Source: Ralstonia mannitolilytica
GTDB taxonomy: Bacteria > Pseudomonadota > Gammaproteobacteria > Burkholderiales > Burkholderiaceae
Reading direction: 5' to 3'
Length of the DNA: 64,000 nt
Assembly (NCBI RefSeq): GCF_905397375.1
Contig: NZ_CAJPVG010000013.1
Span: 47,434 to 111,433, forward strand
Positions 47,447-57,460 of this stretch are shown one piece after another (within the stretch, counting starts at the first letter, position 1; the number at the start of each line of letters is the position of its first letter). The notes below the pieces were generated by a model. It saw only the letters and a program-made list of their open reading frames with translations. It was not told where the DNA came from and ran no database searches. The position numbers and the translations under genes are program-made.

Positions 47447-48346
47447 CTACTGGGCGGCGGAACCCGTGTGCCCGCGCAGCCACCGGTATGGAGACCACCC
47501 GAGGTTCATGCCCGCGGCCGCCAGCAGGATGGCCGCCGCCCCCAGGAACTGCGCAAGCTGCAGCCGATGCCCGAAGGCGACGATGTCCACGATGATCGCC
47601 ACGATCGGATAGATGAACGACAGCGAGCCGGTCAGATGCGTCGGCAGCCGCTGGATGGCGCCGTAGAGCAGGATGTACATGAGCCCCGTATGCACGACGC
47701 CGACGGTGATGAGGATCACCCATGTGTGCGCATCGGCAGGCGGATGCGACAGGTTGGCGAGCGGCGCCAGCATCAGCACGCCCACGCACACCTGGATGAG
47801 CGCGATCAGGTGCGGGGGGGTACCGGCCAGCTTCTTTGTAATGATGGCCGCCACCGCGTAGGCGAACGCGGCGCCCAGCGCCAGGGCAATGCCCGTCAGG
47901 TAGTCCGATCCGGTGCTGGCCGCAGGCCCCACCTGCACGATCAGCACCACGCCGATGAACGCGATGGCCAGCCAGGTCAGCTTGGTTGCGGTCAGCCTTT
48001 CCGACAGGAACAGCGCGCCGAGCCCGACGAGCATGAACGGCTGCGTGTTGTAGACCGCCGTGGCGATCGAGATGGACGCCCGCGGATACGCTGCAAACAA
48101 CAGCAGCCAGTTGATGACAATGGCCACGCCGCCCAGCGCCGCGATGCCGGTGCGCCGCCACGTGATGGCCCCGCGCAGCAAACCGAGCGCCGTACAGACC
48201 GCCAGCAGCGCCAGCGCGCCAAACGCGCAGCGCCAGAACACCACATCCATCACCGGTTGGCCCGAGCGGACGACGAACCAGCCGATCGTTCCGGAAATCG
48301 TCATGGCGGCGGTCATTTCCACCGTGCCGCGTGTCTTGTCGTTCAT
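47447..48346 (-). CDS. EamA/DMT-family transporter
   Basis: 299 residues, ten membrane segments in two EamA repeats (RASISIATAVYNTQPFMLVG; HTGLMYILLYGAIQRLP). The substrate is unknown; many members export amino acids. It is divergent from the Lrp-type regulator gene, which fits amino-acid control. The start at 48346 is set by the first membrane segment. Confidence 0.9.
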   Translation of the reverse strand: MNDKTRGTVEMTAAMTISGTIGWFVVRSGQPVMDVVFWRCAFGALALLAVCTALGLLRGAITWRRTGIAALGGVAIVINWLLLFAAYPRASISIATAVYNTQPFMLVGLGALFLSERLTATKLTWLAIAFIGVVLIVQVGPAASTGSDYLTGIALALGAAFAYAVAAIITKKLAGTPPHLIALIQVCVGVLMLAPLANLSHPPADAHTWVILITVGVVHTGLMYILLYGAIQRLPTHLTGSLSFIYPIVAIIVDIVAFGHRLQLAQFLGAAAILLAAAGMNLGWSPYRWLRGHTGSAAQ

Positions 48347-48469
48347 GTGGATTGCCTCGTATGTCGATGTTGGAAGGATCGCATGCGACTGGGCTGCCTT
48401 CCATGTGTTTTCTGAGGCAAAATTCCGCTTCCTGCTAATGAAATAAGGCAAAAGTCCTCTGGAGGCGCG

Positions 48470-48922
48470 ATGAACGCAATCGACGACGTGGACCAGCGGA
48501 TCCTGGACGTTCTGCTGACCGATTCCCGCATCTCGCTCAAGCAGCTGGCGGAGCAGGTCGGGCTCTCGGCGCCGAGCGTGTCGGAGCGGCTGCGGCGGCT
48601 GGAGGAGCGCGGCGTGATCCGGCAGTACACGGTCGACCTCGACCCGAAGGCGCTCGGCTACCCGCTGCAGGCCATCGTGCGGGTACGGCCGATGCCCGGC
48701 AAGCTGCATATCGTGCAGCGGCTCATCGAAGAGATTCCGCAGATCAGCGAATGCGACAAGGTCACCGGCGAAGACTGCTTCATCGCCCGGCTCTTCGTGC
48801 AGTCCATCGACCAGCTCGACCAGATTCTCGACCGCGTGGCCGATCACGCCGAGACCAACACCGCCATCGTGAAGGCCCAGCCGGTACGCCGCCGCGCACC
48901 GCCGGTGGCCCGGGGTGGCTGA
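48470..48922 (+). CDS. Lrp/AsnC-family regulator
   Basis: 150 residues: an N-terminal HTH (DQRILDVLLTDSRISLKQLA) and the RAM ligand-binding domain (RVRPMPGKLHIVQRLIEEIP). It is divergent from the EamA gene and probably controls it. Confidence 0.92.
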   Translation: MNAIDDVDQRILDVLLTDSRISLKQLAEQVGLSAPSVSERLRRLEERGVIRQYTVDLDPKALGYPLQAIVRVRPMPGKLHIVQRLIEEIPQISECDKVTGEDCFIARLFVQSIDQLDQILDRVADHAETNTAIVKAQPVRRRAPPVARGG

Positions 48923-49121
48923 ACCGACCGGCGGCGCGGCAGCGGTGCGGCGGCGCGATTCCGCCTGCCCCCACGCGGAACGTTCGGCGTGCATCGGCGG
49001 CGCGGTGCGTCAATACGGGGATGAGGCTATAGTGCGCGAGCGCGCGGCCTGATAACGTTCGCGCGCCAATAACACGCACGCCGGCACAACCGGCGTCCAT
49101 GAAGGTACCGAAGGAGCTCCT

Positions 49122-50858
49122 ATGCAGAATCCAAGAACAGGCATGCGGTGGATCGTCGCCGCCATCGCGTCGGTCAGCATCACAGCCGTCGCCCCGTCGT
49201 ACGCCGCATCCGTGGCGCCGGTGGCCGCAGAAAACGGCATGGTCGTCTCGGCCCAGCATCTGGCCACCAAGGTCGGTGTGGATGTGCTCAAGCGCGGCGG
49301 CAATGCCGTGGACGCCGCCGTGGCCGTGGGCTACGCGCTGGCCGTGGTCTATCCGGCCGCAGGCAACCTGGGCGGCGGCGGGTTCATGACCATCCAGTTG
49401 GCCGACGGGCGCAAGACCTTCCTCGACTTCCGTGAAGTCGCGCCGAAGGCCGCCACCGCAAACATGTACCTGGACAAGGACGGCAACGTCATCAAGGGCG
49501 CCTCGACCAAGGGCCACCTGGCCGTGGGCGTGCCGGGCACCGTGTCGGGCATGGAGTACGCCCGCCAGAAGTACGGCACCATGCAGCGCGCCGCGCTGGT
49601 CGAACCGGCCATCCACCTGGCCGAGAAGGGCTTCGTGCTCGACCAGGGCGACGTCGACATGCTGCATACCTCCACCAAGGACTTCCAGGAAGACGCCGCC
49701 ACGGGCGCGATCTTCCTGAACAAGGGACAGCCGTTCCAGGTGGGCGAGAAGCTTGTGCAGCGCGACCTGGCCAAGACGCTGCGCGAGATCAGCAAGAAGG
49801 GCACCGACGGCTTCTACAAGGGCTGGGTCGCCGAGGCCATTGCCGCATCGAGCAAGGCCGGCGGCGGACTGATCACGCAAGAAGACCTGGCCAGCTACAA
49901 GACCCGCGAACTCGCGCCGGTCGAGTGCGACTACCGCGGTTATCACGTGGTGTCGGCCCCGCCCCCGAGCTCGGGCGGCGTGATCATCTGCGAAATGCTC
50001 AACATCCTGGAGGGCTATCCGCTCAAGGAACTGGGCTGGCATTCCGCGCAGGCCACGCATTACCAGATCGAAGCCATGCGCCACGCCTATGTGGACCGCA
50101 ACAGCTACCTGGGCGACCCCGACTTCGTGAAGAACCCGCTGGACCGCCTGCTGAGCAAGGACTACGCGGCCAAGATCCGTGCCGTGATCGACCCGAAGAA
50201 GGCGGGCGTGTCGAAGGACATCAAGCCAGGCGTCGAGCCGCATGAGGGCAGCAACACGACGCACTACTCGATTGCCGACAAGTACGGCAACGCCGTGTCG
50301 GTCACGTACACGCTCAACGACTGGTTTGGCGCCAAGGTTACGGCCGCCAAGACGGGCGTGATCCTGAACGACGAGATGGACGACTTCACCGCCAAGGTCG
50401 GCGTGCCGAACCTGTACGGCCTGGTGCAGGGCGAAGCCAATGCGATCGCCCCGGGCAAGCGCCCGCTGTCGTCGATGAGTCCGACCATCGTCACCAAGGA
50501 CGGCAAGCCCGTCATGGTGGTGGGCACGCCGGGCGGCAGCCGCATCATCACGGCCGTCATGCTCACCATGATTAACGCCATCGACTACGGCATGAACGTG
50601 CAGGAAGCGGTGGATGCGCCGCGTTTCCACCAGCAGTGGTTGCCGGACGTGACCAACGTCGAGCCGTACGCACTGTCGCCCGACACGCGCAAGATCCTGA
50701 CCGACATGGGGCACAACCTGGGTGCACCGCAGCCGGCCAACCATCTGGCGGCGATCATCATCGGTGCGCCGTCGCTGGGCGGCAAGCCGGTCGGCAACAA
50801 CCGCTTCTATGGCGCGAATGACCCGCGTCGCAACACGGGGCTGGCAGCCGGCTATTGA
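49122..50858 (+). CDS. ggt: Gamma-glutamyltransferase
   Basis: A 578-residue exported GGT proenzyme. A signal peptide (IASVSITAVAPSYA) is followed by the large-subunit region, and the autocatalytic site NTTHYSIAD: Thr379 (by position from 49122) is the expected nucleophile that starts the small subunit. GGSR (TPGGSRIIT) and SSMSPTIV motifs are present. It cleaves glutathione and gamma-glutamyl compounds in the periplasm. The start follows GGAGCTCCT. Confidence 0.95.
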   Translation: MQNPRTGMRWIVAAIASVSITAVAPSYAASVAPVAAENGMVVSAQHLATKVGVDVLKRGGNAVDAAVAVGYALAVVYPAAGNLGGGGFMTIQLADGRKTFLDFREVAPKAATANMYLDKDGNVIKGASTKGHLAVGVPGTVSGMEYARQKYGTMQRAALVEPAIHLAEKGFVLDQGDVDMLHTSTKDFQEDAATGAIFLNKGQPFQVGEKLVQRDLAKTLREISKKGTDGFYKGWVAEAIAASSKAGGGLITQEDLASYKTRELAPVECDYRGYHVVSAPPPSSGGVIICEMLNILEGYPLKELGWHSAQATHYQIEAMRHAYVDRNSYLGDPDFVKNPLDRLLSKDYAAKIRAVIDPKKAGVSKDIKPGVEPHEGSNTTHYSIADKYGNAVSVTYTLNDWFGAKVTAAKTGVILNDEMDDFTAKVGVPNLYGLVQGEANAIAPGKRPLSSMSPTIVTKDGKPVMVVGTPGGSRIITAVMLTMINAIDYGMNVQEAVDAPRFHQQWLPDVTNVEPYALSPDTRKILTDMGHNLGAPQPANHLAAIIIGAPSLGGKPVGNNRFYGANDPRRNTGLAAGY

Positions 50859-50883
50859 TCGGCATTGCAGCACCCGCAGTACG

Positions 50884-50918
50884 AAAAAAAGCCCGCCGAA
50901 ACCTGGCGGGCTTTTTTT
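50884..50918. terminator. Bidirectional rho-independent terminator
   Basis: AAAAAAAGCCCGCC-GAAACCT-GGCGGGCTTTTTTT: GC-rich stem with A-tract and T-tract, between ggt (+) and the DadA-type gene (-). It can serve both. Confidence 0.9.
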
Positions 50919-50926
50919 GTTTGCGA

Positions 50927-52180
50927 TCAATGCAGCGGGCAATCTCGCGCGATCACGTCGCCCACCATCGCGGCGGTGGCGCCAGACAGCGTCCAGCCCA
51001 GATGCCCGTGGCCCGTGTTGTAGAACACGCGCGCGTGCCGCCCACGGCCGACGCGCGGCATCATGTCCGGCATCATCGGGCGCAAGCCGGCCCAGGGCAC
51101 CACACGCGATGTGCCAATCGCAAAGTTGCGGCGCGTCCATGCCACCAGCGGTTCGATGCGGTCCGCACGGATGTCGCGGTTGTAGCCATTGAACTCCGCC
51201 GTGCCCGCGACGCGGAAGCGGCCTGCGCCCAGCCGGCTTGTCACGATCTTCGCGCTCTCATCGAGCAAGCTGACCCACGGTGCGCCTTGCACGCTGGCGT
51301 CGTCGTCCAGGTGCACCGTGATCGAATAGCCCTTGACCGGATACACGTTGATGCGATCGCCCACCAGCTGGGCGATATGCCGGCTGCCCACGCCCGCGCA
51401 CACGACCATCGCATCGGCGGCAAGGTCCTGTATGACATTCGCCGCGCTGGTGGAAAGGCGGTCATCGAGCGTGGTTTGCAACAGCAGGCGCACGCCGCTT
51501 CCGGTGGTCTCCACATCGCGCACATCCACGCCGTGCATGAACCGCACGCCGCGCTTCTCACACGCCTGCGCCAGGCCACGCGTGAACTTGTGGATGTCGC
51601 CCGTGGCGTCGGATGCGGTGAAGTAGCCGCCGTAGTAATTGCCGCGCAGCGTCGGCTCAATGGCGGCAATCTCCTCGGGGCTCACGGCGTGGCGCTCAAG
51701 GCCGCCGGCGACGAGCAGGGTGTTGGCCTTGCCTGCTGCCGCAAAGCTGGCCTTGTCGTGATAGACGTGCAGAATGCCGCGCTTTTGCAGGTCGAAATCG
51801 ATCTGCTCCCGTTCGGCCATCGCAAACAGATGCTTGCGTGCCTCGATGGCCATGCGCGTGGTTTCGATGGTGTTGCGCCGGTAGTGCGCGATGTTGGCGA
51901 CGAACTCGCCGATCCAGGAGTATTTGTGCCACGAGGGCTTGGGGTTGAGCAGCAGCGGAGCGTCGTTGCGCAGCATCCATTTGATGCCCTTGAGCAACGT
52001 GCCGGTGCTGTTCCAGACTTCAGCGTTGCTGGCGGAAAGCTGGCCGCCGTTGGCGAACGAGGTTTCCATGGCCGGATACAGGTGGCGGTCGAGCACCGTG
52101 ACCTGATAGCCGAGTTGCGAGAGCGTGTAAGCGGTCGTGACGCCGGATATGCCGGCGCCGACGATGACGATGTGCGTCAT
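50927..52180 (-). CDS. D-amino acid dehydrogenase (DadA family)
   Basis: 417 residues of the FAD-dependent DAO/DadA family: dinucleotide motif IVIVGAGISGVTTAYTLS, the SFANGGQLS segment typical of DadA, and GLRPMMPDMMPRVGR at the C-terminus. It deaminates D-amino acids, or glycine in some related enzymes, passing electrons to the membrane chain. A tandem glycine riboswitch lies directly upstream, which suggests glycine as substrate or signal. Confidence 0.92.
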   Translation of the reverse strand: MTHIVIVGAGISGVTTAYTLSQLGYQVTVLDRHLYPAMETSFANGGQLSASNAEVWNSTGTLLKGIKWMLRNDAPLLLNPKPSWHKYSWIGEFVANIAHYRRNTIETTRMAIEARKHLFAMAEREQIDFDLQKRGILHVYHDKASFAAAGKANTLLVAGGLERHAVSPEEIAAIEPTLRGNYYGGYFTASDATGDIHKFTRGLAQACEKRGVRFMHGVDVRDVETTGSGVRLLLQTTLDDRLSTSAANVIQDLAADAMVVCAGVGSRHIAQLVGDRINVYPVKGYSITVHLDDDASVQGAPWVSLLDESAKIVTSRLGAGRFRVAGTAEFNGYNRDIRADRIEPLVAWTRRNFAIGTSRVVPWAGLRPMMPDMMPRVGRGRHARVFYNTGHGHLGWTLSGATAAMVGDVIARDCPLH

Positions 52181-52205
52181 GGCGATCCCTATGGAGTGAT
52201 GTCAT

Positions 52206-52222
52206 GACCGGACGATCCGGTC
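52206..52222 (-). repeat. Expression-platform hairpin between riboswitch and dadA
   Basis: GACCGGA-TCG-TCCGGTC is a perfect 7-base stem just after the second glycine aptamer and about 26 bases before the dadA-type ATG. It may be the switch between open and closed states. There is no U-tract, so control of translation is more likely than termination. Confidence 0.5.
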
Positions 52223-52425
52223 GGCTCACCCCATCTGTCTTGGGACCTGAGAGCTTGGGCATCAGCAGCGCTGGCGCCTTCCCCTTCGGTGGGCGCGCGC
52301 GTGCACGCCTCTCTCCAGATTCGCAGTCGACGCCACAGTCCTTTTGCCTGAGAGTTTCCGGGGTGGTTGCTCCATCGGCGCCGGGCGGTGCGCGTATGCG
52401 CGTTGGGCCCGGTCTCTCCTGCGGC
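52223..52425 (-). promoter_or_regulatory. Tandem glycine riboswitch
   Basis: On the minus strand two glycine aptamers follow one another. The first has GGAGAGA, then CGCCGATGGAGCAA, then ACTCTCAGGCAAAAGGACTG. The second has CTGGAGAGAGGC, then CACCGAAGGGGAAGG, then GCTCTCAGGTCCCAAGACAG. These are the conserved glycine-riboswitch core elements, and the tandem arrangement is typical. It precedes the DadA-type gene, so it is the leader of that mRNA. Confidence 0.92.
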
Positions 52426-52495
52426 GTGTTGCAGCTGTCGTTGGTGCGTCAGCCGCGCCTGCGTGCTGCCGGTGTGGGCAGCGGGAGGGAGTGTG

Positions 52496-53296
52496 TCATG
52501 GGCTCTGCCGTTCGGCAAGTCGGGCCGTACCCGAGGCAACCGCAGGAACGGGTGGGGTATCGTCCTTCAGGTCGACGCCGCTGCGGCCGAGCGCCAACGC
52601 GCCGTTGAGCAGGAACACCAGCCGGCTCGCTGCCTGGTCATAGGACAAACCTGCCGGCCGCACATTGGAGATGCAATTGCGCTCAGCATCGGAGCGGCCA
52701 ACACGCGGCGCGTAGGTCAGGTAAATGCCCAGGCTGTCAGGCGAACTCAGCCCCGGCCGCTCACCGATCAGCATCACCACCTGCCGCGCGCCCAGCAGCG
52801 CACCGATCTCATCCCCCAGCGCAACGCGGGACTGCTCGGCGATGGCGACTGGACCGATCGACCGGCCGGCCGGCAGACGCTCACGCACGCTGCAAAGCAG
52901 CGGCACGGCATGGCTTTGCACCGCCAACGCGGAGAGCCCATCGGCAATCACGAACACCACATCGAACGGCTGCGCTGGCCGCAATGCGCTGAGTCTTGCG
53001 CGGCTGGCCTCGTCAAGGCGGCGGCCAAGGTCGGGACGGCGCAGATACTCGGCGCGATCCGCAGCCGCGCTGTGCGCCGTCACCGCTGTGAAGCCCGCTT
53101 CCCCAAGTGCGGCCGCCAACGCTGCGCTATCGAGCGGCAGGTGCACGGCATCGCGCGCCTGGGCATGCGCTACGCCGAATGCCAGCACGGCGTCGGTCGT
53201 CTGGCTGTTGCCGGCGCGGCCCAGCGCGATACGGGCGTCGGTAAAGGCGCGCAGGTGCGCCCACGTATTGGGCTGAACGAGGGGGTGTTTCGGCAT
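52496..53296 (-). CDS. eutC: Ethanolamine ammonia-lyase small subunit
   Basis: 266 residues of EutC, with VVFVIADGLSALAVQSHAVP and GERPGLSSPDSLGIYLTY (cobalamin-facing segments of the subunit). The start at 53296 follows a GGAG site; the frame open upstream is not used. It lies 20 bases after eutB. Confidence 0.93.
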   Translation of the reverse strand: MPKHPLVQPNTWAHLRAFTDARIALGRAGNSQTTDAVLAFGVAHAQARDAVHLPLDSAALAAALGEAGFTAVTAHSAAADRAEYLRRPDLGRRLDEASRARLSALRPAQPFDVVFVIADGLSALAVQSHAVPLLCSVRERLPAGRSIGPVAIAEQSRVALGDEIGALLGARQVVMLIGERPGLSSPDSLGIYLTYAPRVGRSDAERNCISNVRPAGLSYDQAASRLVFLLNGALALGRSGVDLKDDTPPVPAVASGTARLAERQSP

Positions 53297-53316
53297 GTTC
53301 GGCTTCTCCACCGAGT

Positions 53317-54699
53317 TCACAGTGCGTGAGCCAATTGCAGCAGCGGTTGCCGCGCCGTGGCGTCTTGCAGGCGGCCGGCCGCATCGACGATGCCCATGCT
53401 TTGCAGCCACGCCTCGAACTCCGGTGCAGGCCTCAGGCCGAGCGTATCGCGCAGATAAAGGGCGTCATGAAACGACGTGCTCTGGTAGTTCAGCATGATG
53501 TCGTCGGCGCCCGGCACGCCCATGATGAAATGGATGCCCGCCACGCCAAACAGCGTCAGCAGCGTATCCATGTCGTCCTGATCGGCTTCTGCGTGGTTGG
53601 TGTAGCAGACGTCGCAGCCCATCGGCAGGCCCATCAGCTTGCCGCAGAAGTGGTCTTCCAATCCGGCGCGGATGATCTGCTTGCCGTCATAGAGATACTC
53701 CGGCCCGATGAAGCCGACGACCGTATTCACCAGCAAGGGCGAGAACGCCCGCGCTACGGCATAGGCCCGCGCTTCCATCGTTTGCTGATCGACGCCGTGA
53801 TGCGCGTTGGCCGACAGCGCGCTGCCCTGGCCGGTCTCGAAATACATCGCGTTGTTGCCGACCGTGCCGCGCGAGAGGCTTTGCGCTGCGTCATGCGCTT
53901 CGCCCAGCAATGCGAGGCTGATGCCGAACCCCGCATTGGCTTGCTCGCTGCCGGCCACCGACTGGAACACCAAGTCCACCGGGGCGCCTTGGTCAATCGC
54001 GCGCATGGTGTTCGTCACGTGGGTCAGCACGCACGACTGCGTGGGAATGGCGTAGCGGTTGCGCAGCTCATCCACCAGTTGCAGCAGCGAAACGATGGCG
54101 CCGAGATTGTCGCCGGCCGGGTTGATGCCGATGGTCGCGTCGCCGCAGCCGTAGAGCAGGCCATCGATGATCGACGCAGCAATGCCTTTGGGATCATCCG
54201 TCGGGTGATTGGGCTGCAGCCGGACCGACAACCGGCCCGGCAAACCGATGGTGTTGCGAAAGCGCGTGACCACGCGGCACTTGCGGGCCACGGCGATCAG
54301 ATCCTGATTGCGCATCAGCTTGCTGACCGCGGCAGCCATTTCCGGGGTGATGCCAGCGGCGACGCTGGTCAATGTGGCGCTGTCAGTCTCGTGCAGGAGC
54401 AGCCAGTTGCGAAACTCGCCCACGGTGAGCGAGGCGATCGGCTCGAAGGCCCGCGCGTCGTGCCGATCGAGAATCAGGCGCGTGACCTCGTCGTCTTCAT
54501 ACGGCACCAGCGCTTCGTTGAGGAAGACCGACAGCGGCACGTCCGCCAACGCCATCCGCGCGGCCATGCGTTCGCCCTCGGTGGCCGCGGCCAGCCCCGC
54601 CAGGTAGTCGCCGGAGCGCGCTGGGCTAGCTTTGGCCAGCAGCGTCTTGAGATCGTCGAACACATGACGCTGTGCGCCAATGGTGTGGGCAAAGTGCAT
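53317..54699 (-). CDS. eutB: Ethanolamine ammonia-lyase large subunit
   Basis: 460 residues of EutB (TIM barrel). Conserved segments include RLSVRLQPNHPTDDP, DATIGINPAGDN, GFISH-like regions and VGFIGPEYLYDGKQI. With EutC and adenosylcobalamin it converts ethanolamine to acetaldehyde and ammonia. The rest of the eut system is not in this window. Confidence 0.95.
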   Translation of the reverse strand: MHFAHTIGAQRHVFDDLKTLLAKASPARSGDYLAGLAAATEGERMAARMALADVPLSVFLNEALVPYEDDEVTRLILDRHDARAFEPIASLTVGEFRNWLLLHETDSATLTSVAAGITPEMAAAVSKLMRNQDLIAVARKCRVVTRFRNTIGLPGRLSVRLQPNHPTDDPKGIAASIIDGLLYGCGDATIGINPAGDNLGAIVSLLQLVDELRNRYAIPTQSCVLTHVTNTMRAIDQGAPVDLVFQSVAGSEQANAGFGISLALLGEAHDAAQSLSRGTVGNNAMYFETGQGSALSANAHHGVDQQTMEARAYAVARAFSPLLVNTVVGFIGPEYLYDGKQIIRAGLEDHFCGKLMGLPMGCDVCYTNHAEADQDDMDTLLTLFGVAGIHFIMGVPGADDIMLNYQSTSFHDALYLRDTLGLRPAPEFEAWLQSMGIVDAAGRLQDATARQPLLQLAHAL

Positions 54700-54829
54700 G
54701 ATGGGATACGCGGCAGAGTCCGGTGACGGTGACGGTGACGACGAGGCCTATCCTGCCACTTTAGTGGCCTTCCAAGCCATGGCGGCAATGTTCTAATACG
54801 CGTTCCTTGAACATCGAGATCCCGCCCCG

Positions 54830-56068
54830 ATGACCGCTTCCGCCACACCGTCCCGTACACATCGAGCGGGCTCTGCCATGGAAGTGCTGACGGTCTTTCT
54901 CAAACTGGGCCTCACGAGCTTTGGGGGCCCTGTGGCGCATCTGGGGTACTTCCGCCGCGAGTTCGTGGAACGGCGCCGCTGGCTCGATGACGAGGCCTTC
55001 ACCGACCTCGTCGGGCTGTGCCAGTTCCTGCCGGGGCCGGCCAGCAGCCAGGCGGGGGTTTCCATCGGGTTGCTGCGTGCGGGCTGGCTGGGCGGGCTGG
55101 CTGCATGGTTCGGTTTCACGCTGCCTTCTGTCTTGCTGCTGCTGGCCTTTGCCATGGTCGCGCCCAAGCTCAATGGCATGCTCGGAAACGGGCTCGTTCA
55201 TGGGCTCAAGCTCGTGGCCGTCGCCGTCGTCGCGCAGGCGGTCTGGGACATGGCCCGGCGGCTGTGCCCGGATCGCAGGCGCGCCGCCATCGCGCTGATC
55301 ACCTTGGCATTGCTGGCCCTGCTGACGACGGTCTACGCCCAACTCATCGTGATCGCCGTCGGGGCTCTCCTTGGCTGCGCGTTGTGCCGCCCTTCGCAGC
55401 CGGTGCCGGCAGCGCAAGGAGGAGCAGGGCAGAGGTACGCATTCCACGTCGCGCATGCAGCGAGCATCGGCAGCCTGATGTTGTTCTTCGCGCTGCTGTT
55501 AGGCCTTCCTGCCCTGACGCAGGCGTACCCGCTGCTGCCCGCCGAGGTATTCGGTGCGTTCTACCGTTCAGGCGCGCTGGTCTTCGGCGGCGGCCACGTC
55601 GTACTGCCGCTGCTGGAACAGCAGACCGTCGCCACAGGCTGGGTGACATCGGCAGACTTCCTGGCCGGCTACGGCGCCGCGCAGGCCGTGCCGGGGCCGC
55701 TCTTCACCTTCGCGGCGTTCCTGGGCTGGACGATCGGGCCCGGGCTGAACCACTGGGTGGGCGCCGCACTCGCGACGGCGGGCATCTTCCTGCCCGGGTT
55801 GCTGCTGGTGGTGGCGGCGTTGCCGTACTGGCAGGCACTGCGCGCTCGGCCATCCATGGCGGCATTGCTCGCCGGAGTGAACGCAGCGGTGGTCGGACTG
55901 CTCGCCATGGCGCTTTACTCGCCGGTGTGGGTGAGCGCGGTGCGTTCGGGCCGGGATTTCGCCATTGCGGCGGTCGCGCTGTTGCTGCTCACGCGGTGGA
56001 AAGCGCCACCGTTGCTGGTGGTGGGGCTTTGCGCTGCGGCGGGCATTGCGCAGGCGGCATTTGGGTGA
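54830..56068 (+). CDS. chrA: Chromate transporter ChrA
   Basis: 412 residues, two CHR domains (long form). The motif LGLTSFGGPVAHLGYFRREFV and the second-half FRSGALVFGGGHVVLPLL-like segment (FYRSGALVFGGGHVVLPLL) are typical. It exports chromate. No chromate regulator is adjacent. Confidence 0.93.
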   Translation: MTASATPSRTHRAGSAMEVLTVFLKLGLTSFGGPVAHLGYFRREFVERRRWLDDEAFTDLVGLCQFLPGPASSQAGVSIGLLRAGWLGGLAAWFGFTLPSVLLLLAFAMVAPKLNGMLGNGLVHGLKLVAVAVVAQAVWDMARRLCPDRRRAAIALITLALLALLTTVYAQLIVIAVGALLGCALCRPSQPVPAAQGGAGQRYAFHVAHAASIGSLMLFFALLLGLPALTQAYPLLPAEVFGAFYRSGALVFGGGHVVLPLLEQQTVATGWVTSADFLAGYGAAQAVPGPLFTFAAFLGWTIGPGLNHWVGAALATAGIFLPGLLLVVAALPYWQALRARPSMAALLAGVNAAVVGLLAMALYSPVWVSAVRSGRDFAIAAVALLLLTRWKAPPLLVVGLCAAAGIAQAAFG

Positions 56069-56327
56069 AGACGGTGCCGGCCGGCCATGTCAATGAGGCG
56101 GGGGAGAGCGTCCGGGCTCACACCTAGTATTTAACATAATATAGATTATGCGAGAAAAGGTACCCAATTCTCCCGATGCGAACGGTGCGCGTGTCAAGGC
56201 AGACCACCACCTCCGCAGAGCTGTTGCGCGCCGAACACGCGCCGGGATTTCTCTGTGCATTCCGAAACGCATTGCATAGACTCCCTTTTCAGGCCGTCTC
56301 CTCACCTTGTTTGAAAGGCAATGCATC

Positions 56328-57218
56328 ATGTGTCGCTGGCTGGCGTATTCGGGCAACCCCATTCAGATGGAGACGGTGCTGTTCCGGCCCCGGCACTCAC
56401 TGATCGATCAGAGCCTGCGGGCGCGCCTTGGCGGCGAGATCACCACCAACGGTGACGGCTTCGGCATCGGCTGGTATGGCCGCCATTCCGAGGTGCCGTT
56501 CCGCTATCGCTGCCTGCATCCCGCCTGGAACGACACGAACCTGCGTGAAGCCGCCCGCGCGATCCGCTCCCCGATGTTCATCGCGCACGTGCGTGCCGCC
56601 ACCGATACGCCCGCGCAGGAAACCAACTGCCACCCGTTCCGCTACGGCAGATGGCTCTTCGCGCACAATGGGCTGATCCGCGAATATCCGGTGCTGCGGC
56701 GCGCGCTGATGATGGAAGTCGCGCCGGAACTGTTTCGCTGGATCGAGGGCTCGACCGATTCGGAGATCATGTTCTTCCTCGCGCTGACCTTCGGCCTGGA
56801 CCGCGACCCGCGTGGCGCGCTGGAGCAGATGGTCGGCCTGATCGAAGACATCGGCCATCGCCACGGCGTGGAATACCCGCTGAACATGACCGTGTGCGCC
56901 ACGGACGGCACCCAGATCGTCGCCGCACGCTACTCCAGTGAGCGGGAATCGCGCTCGCTCTTCCACAGCACCTCGTTCAAGCACCTGCACGAGCTCTATC
57001 CCGAAGGAACAGCCATCGACGAGGCGGGCGAGGATGCGTTTCTCGTGCTGTCCGAACCGCTGATCGACCTGCCCCACGCCTGGGCCGAGATTCCGGAGGA
57101 AACCATCGTCATCGCGAAGGACGGGGTTGTGCAGCACCACCGGTTTGTCCCCCGGCGGCCGGGGCCAGACTTTGCCCTGCCGGCCAACCAGGCGTCTTAC
57201 GGGCGAGCGGCCAGCTGA
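56328..57218 (+). CDS. Class II glutamine amidotransferase
   Basis: 296 residues beginning MCRWLAYSG: Cys2 is the catalytic nucleophile after Met removal, as in YafJ/EgtC-type Gn_AT_II proteins. NGDGFGIGWYG, VRAATDTP and HNGLI are conserved. The synthase partner is unknown. The start at 56328 is fixed by the nucleophile. Confidence 0.92.
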   Translation: MCRWLAYSGNPIQMETVLFRPRHSLIDQSLRARLGGEITTNGDGFGIGWYGRHSEVPFRYRCLHPAWNDTNLREAARAIRSPMFIAHVRAATDTPAQETNCHPFRYGRWLFAHNGLIREYPVLRRALMMEVAPELFRWIEGSTDSEIMFFLALTFGLDRDPRGALEQMVGLIEDIGHRHGVEYPLNMTVCATDGTQIVAARYSSERESRSLFHSTSFKHLHELYPEGTAIDEAGEDAFLVLSEPLIDLPHAWAEIPEETIVIAKDGVVQHHRFVPRRPGPDFALPANQASYGRAAS

Positions 57219-57286
57219 CGCACCTGAGGAAAGTGGTCACAGCACCACTTCTGCCTCGCTGCCTTCCTCCGCCTTCCACTGAAAGC

Positions 57287-57312
57287 TCCTGACAAAACGC
57301 TGTCAGGAGCCC
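57287..57312 (+). terminator. Hairpin downstream of the amidotransferase gene
   Basis: GCTCCTGACA and TGTCAGGAGC form a perfect 10-base stem with a 6-base loop. There is no U-tract, so it may be an RNA stability hairpin or a weak terminator. Confidence 0.5.
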
Positions 57313-57460
57313 TGCGCTACCCTCCCCGCCCGGGATTCGTTTCATGCACGAAGCGGATCTCAAGAATCCGTTACAGTTTACGGCTCGAATTCTGATTGCC
57401 AGGGCGGCGCGACCGTGTCTCTGCGCTGGCAATTTCCCCTACCTCCAAGGAACACCCTCC

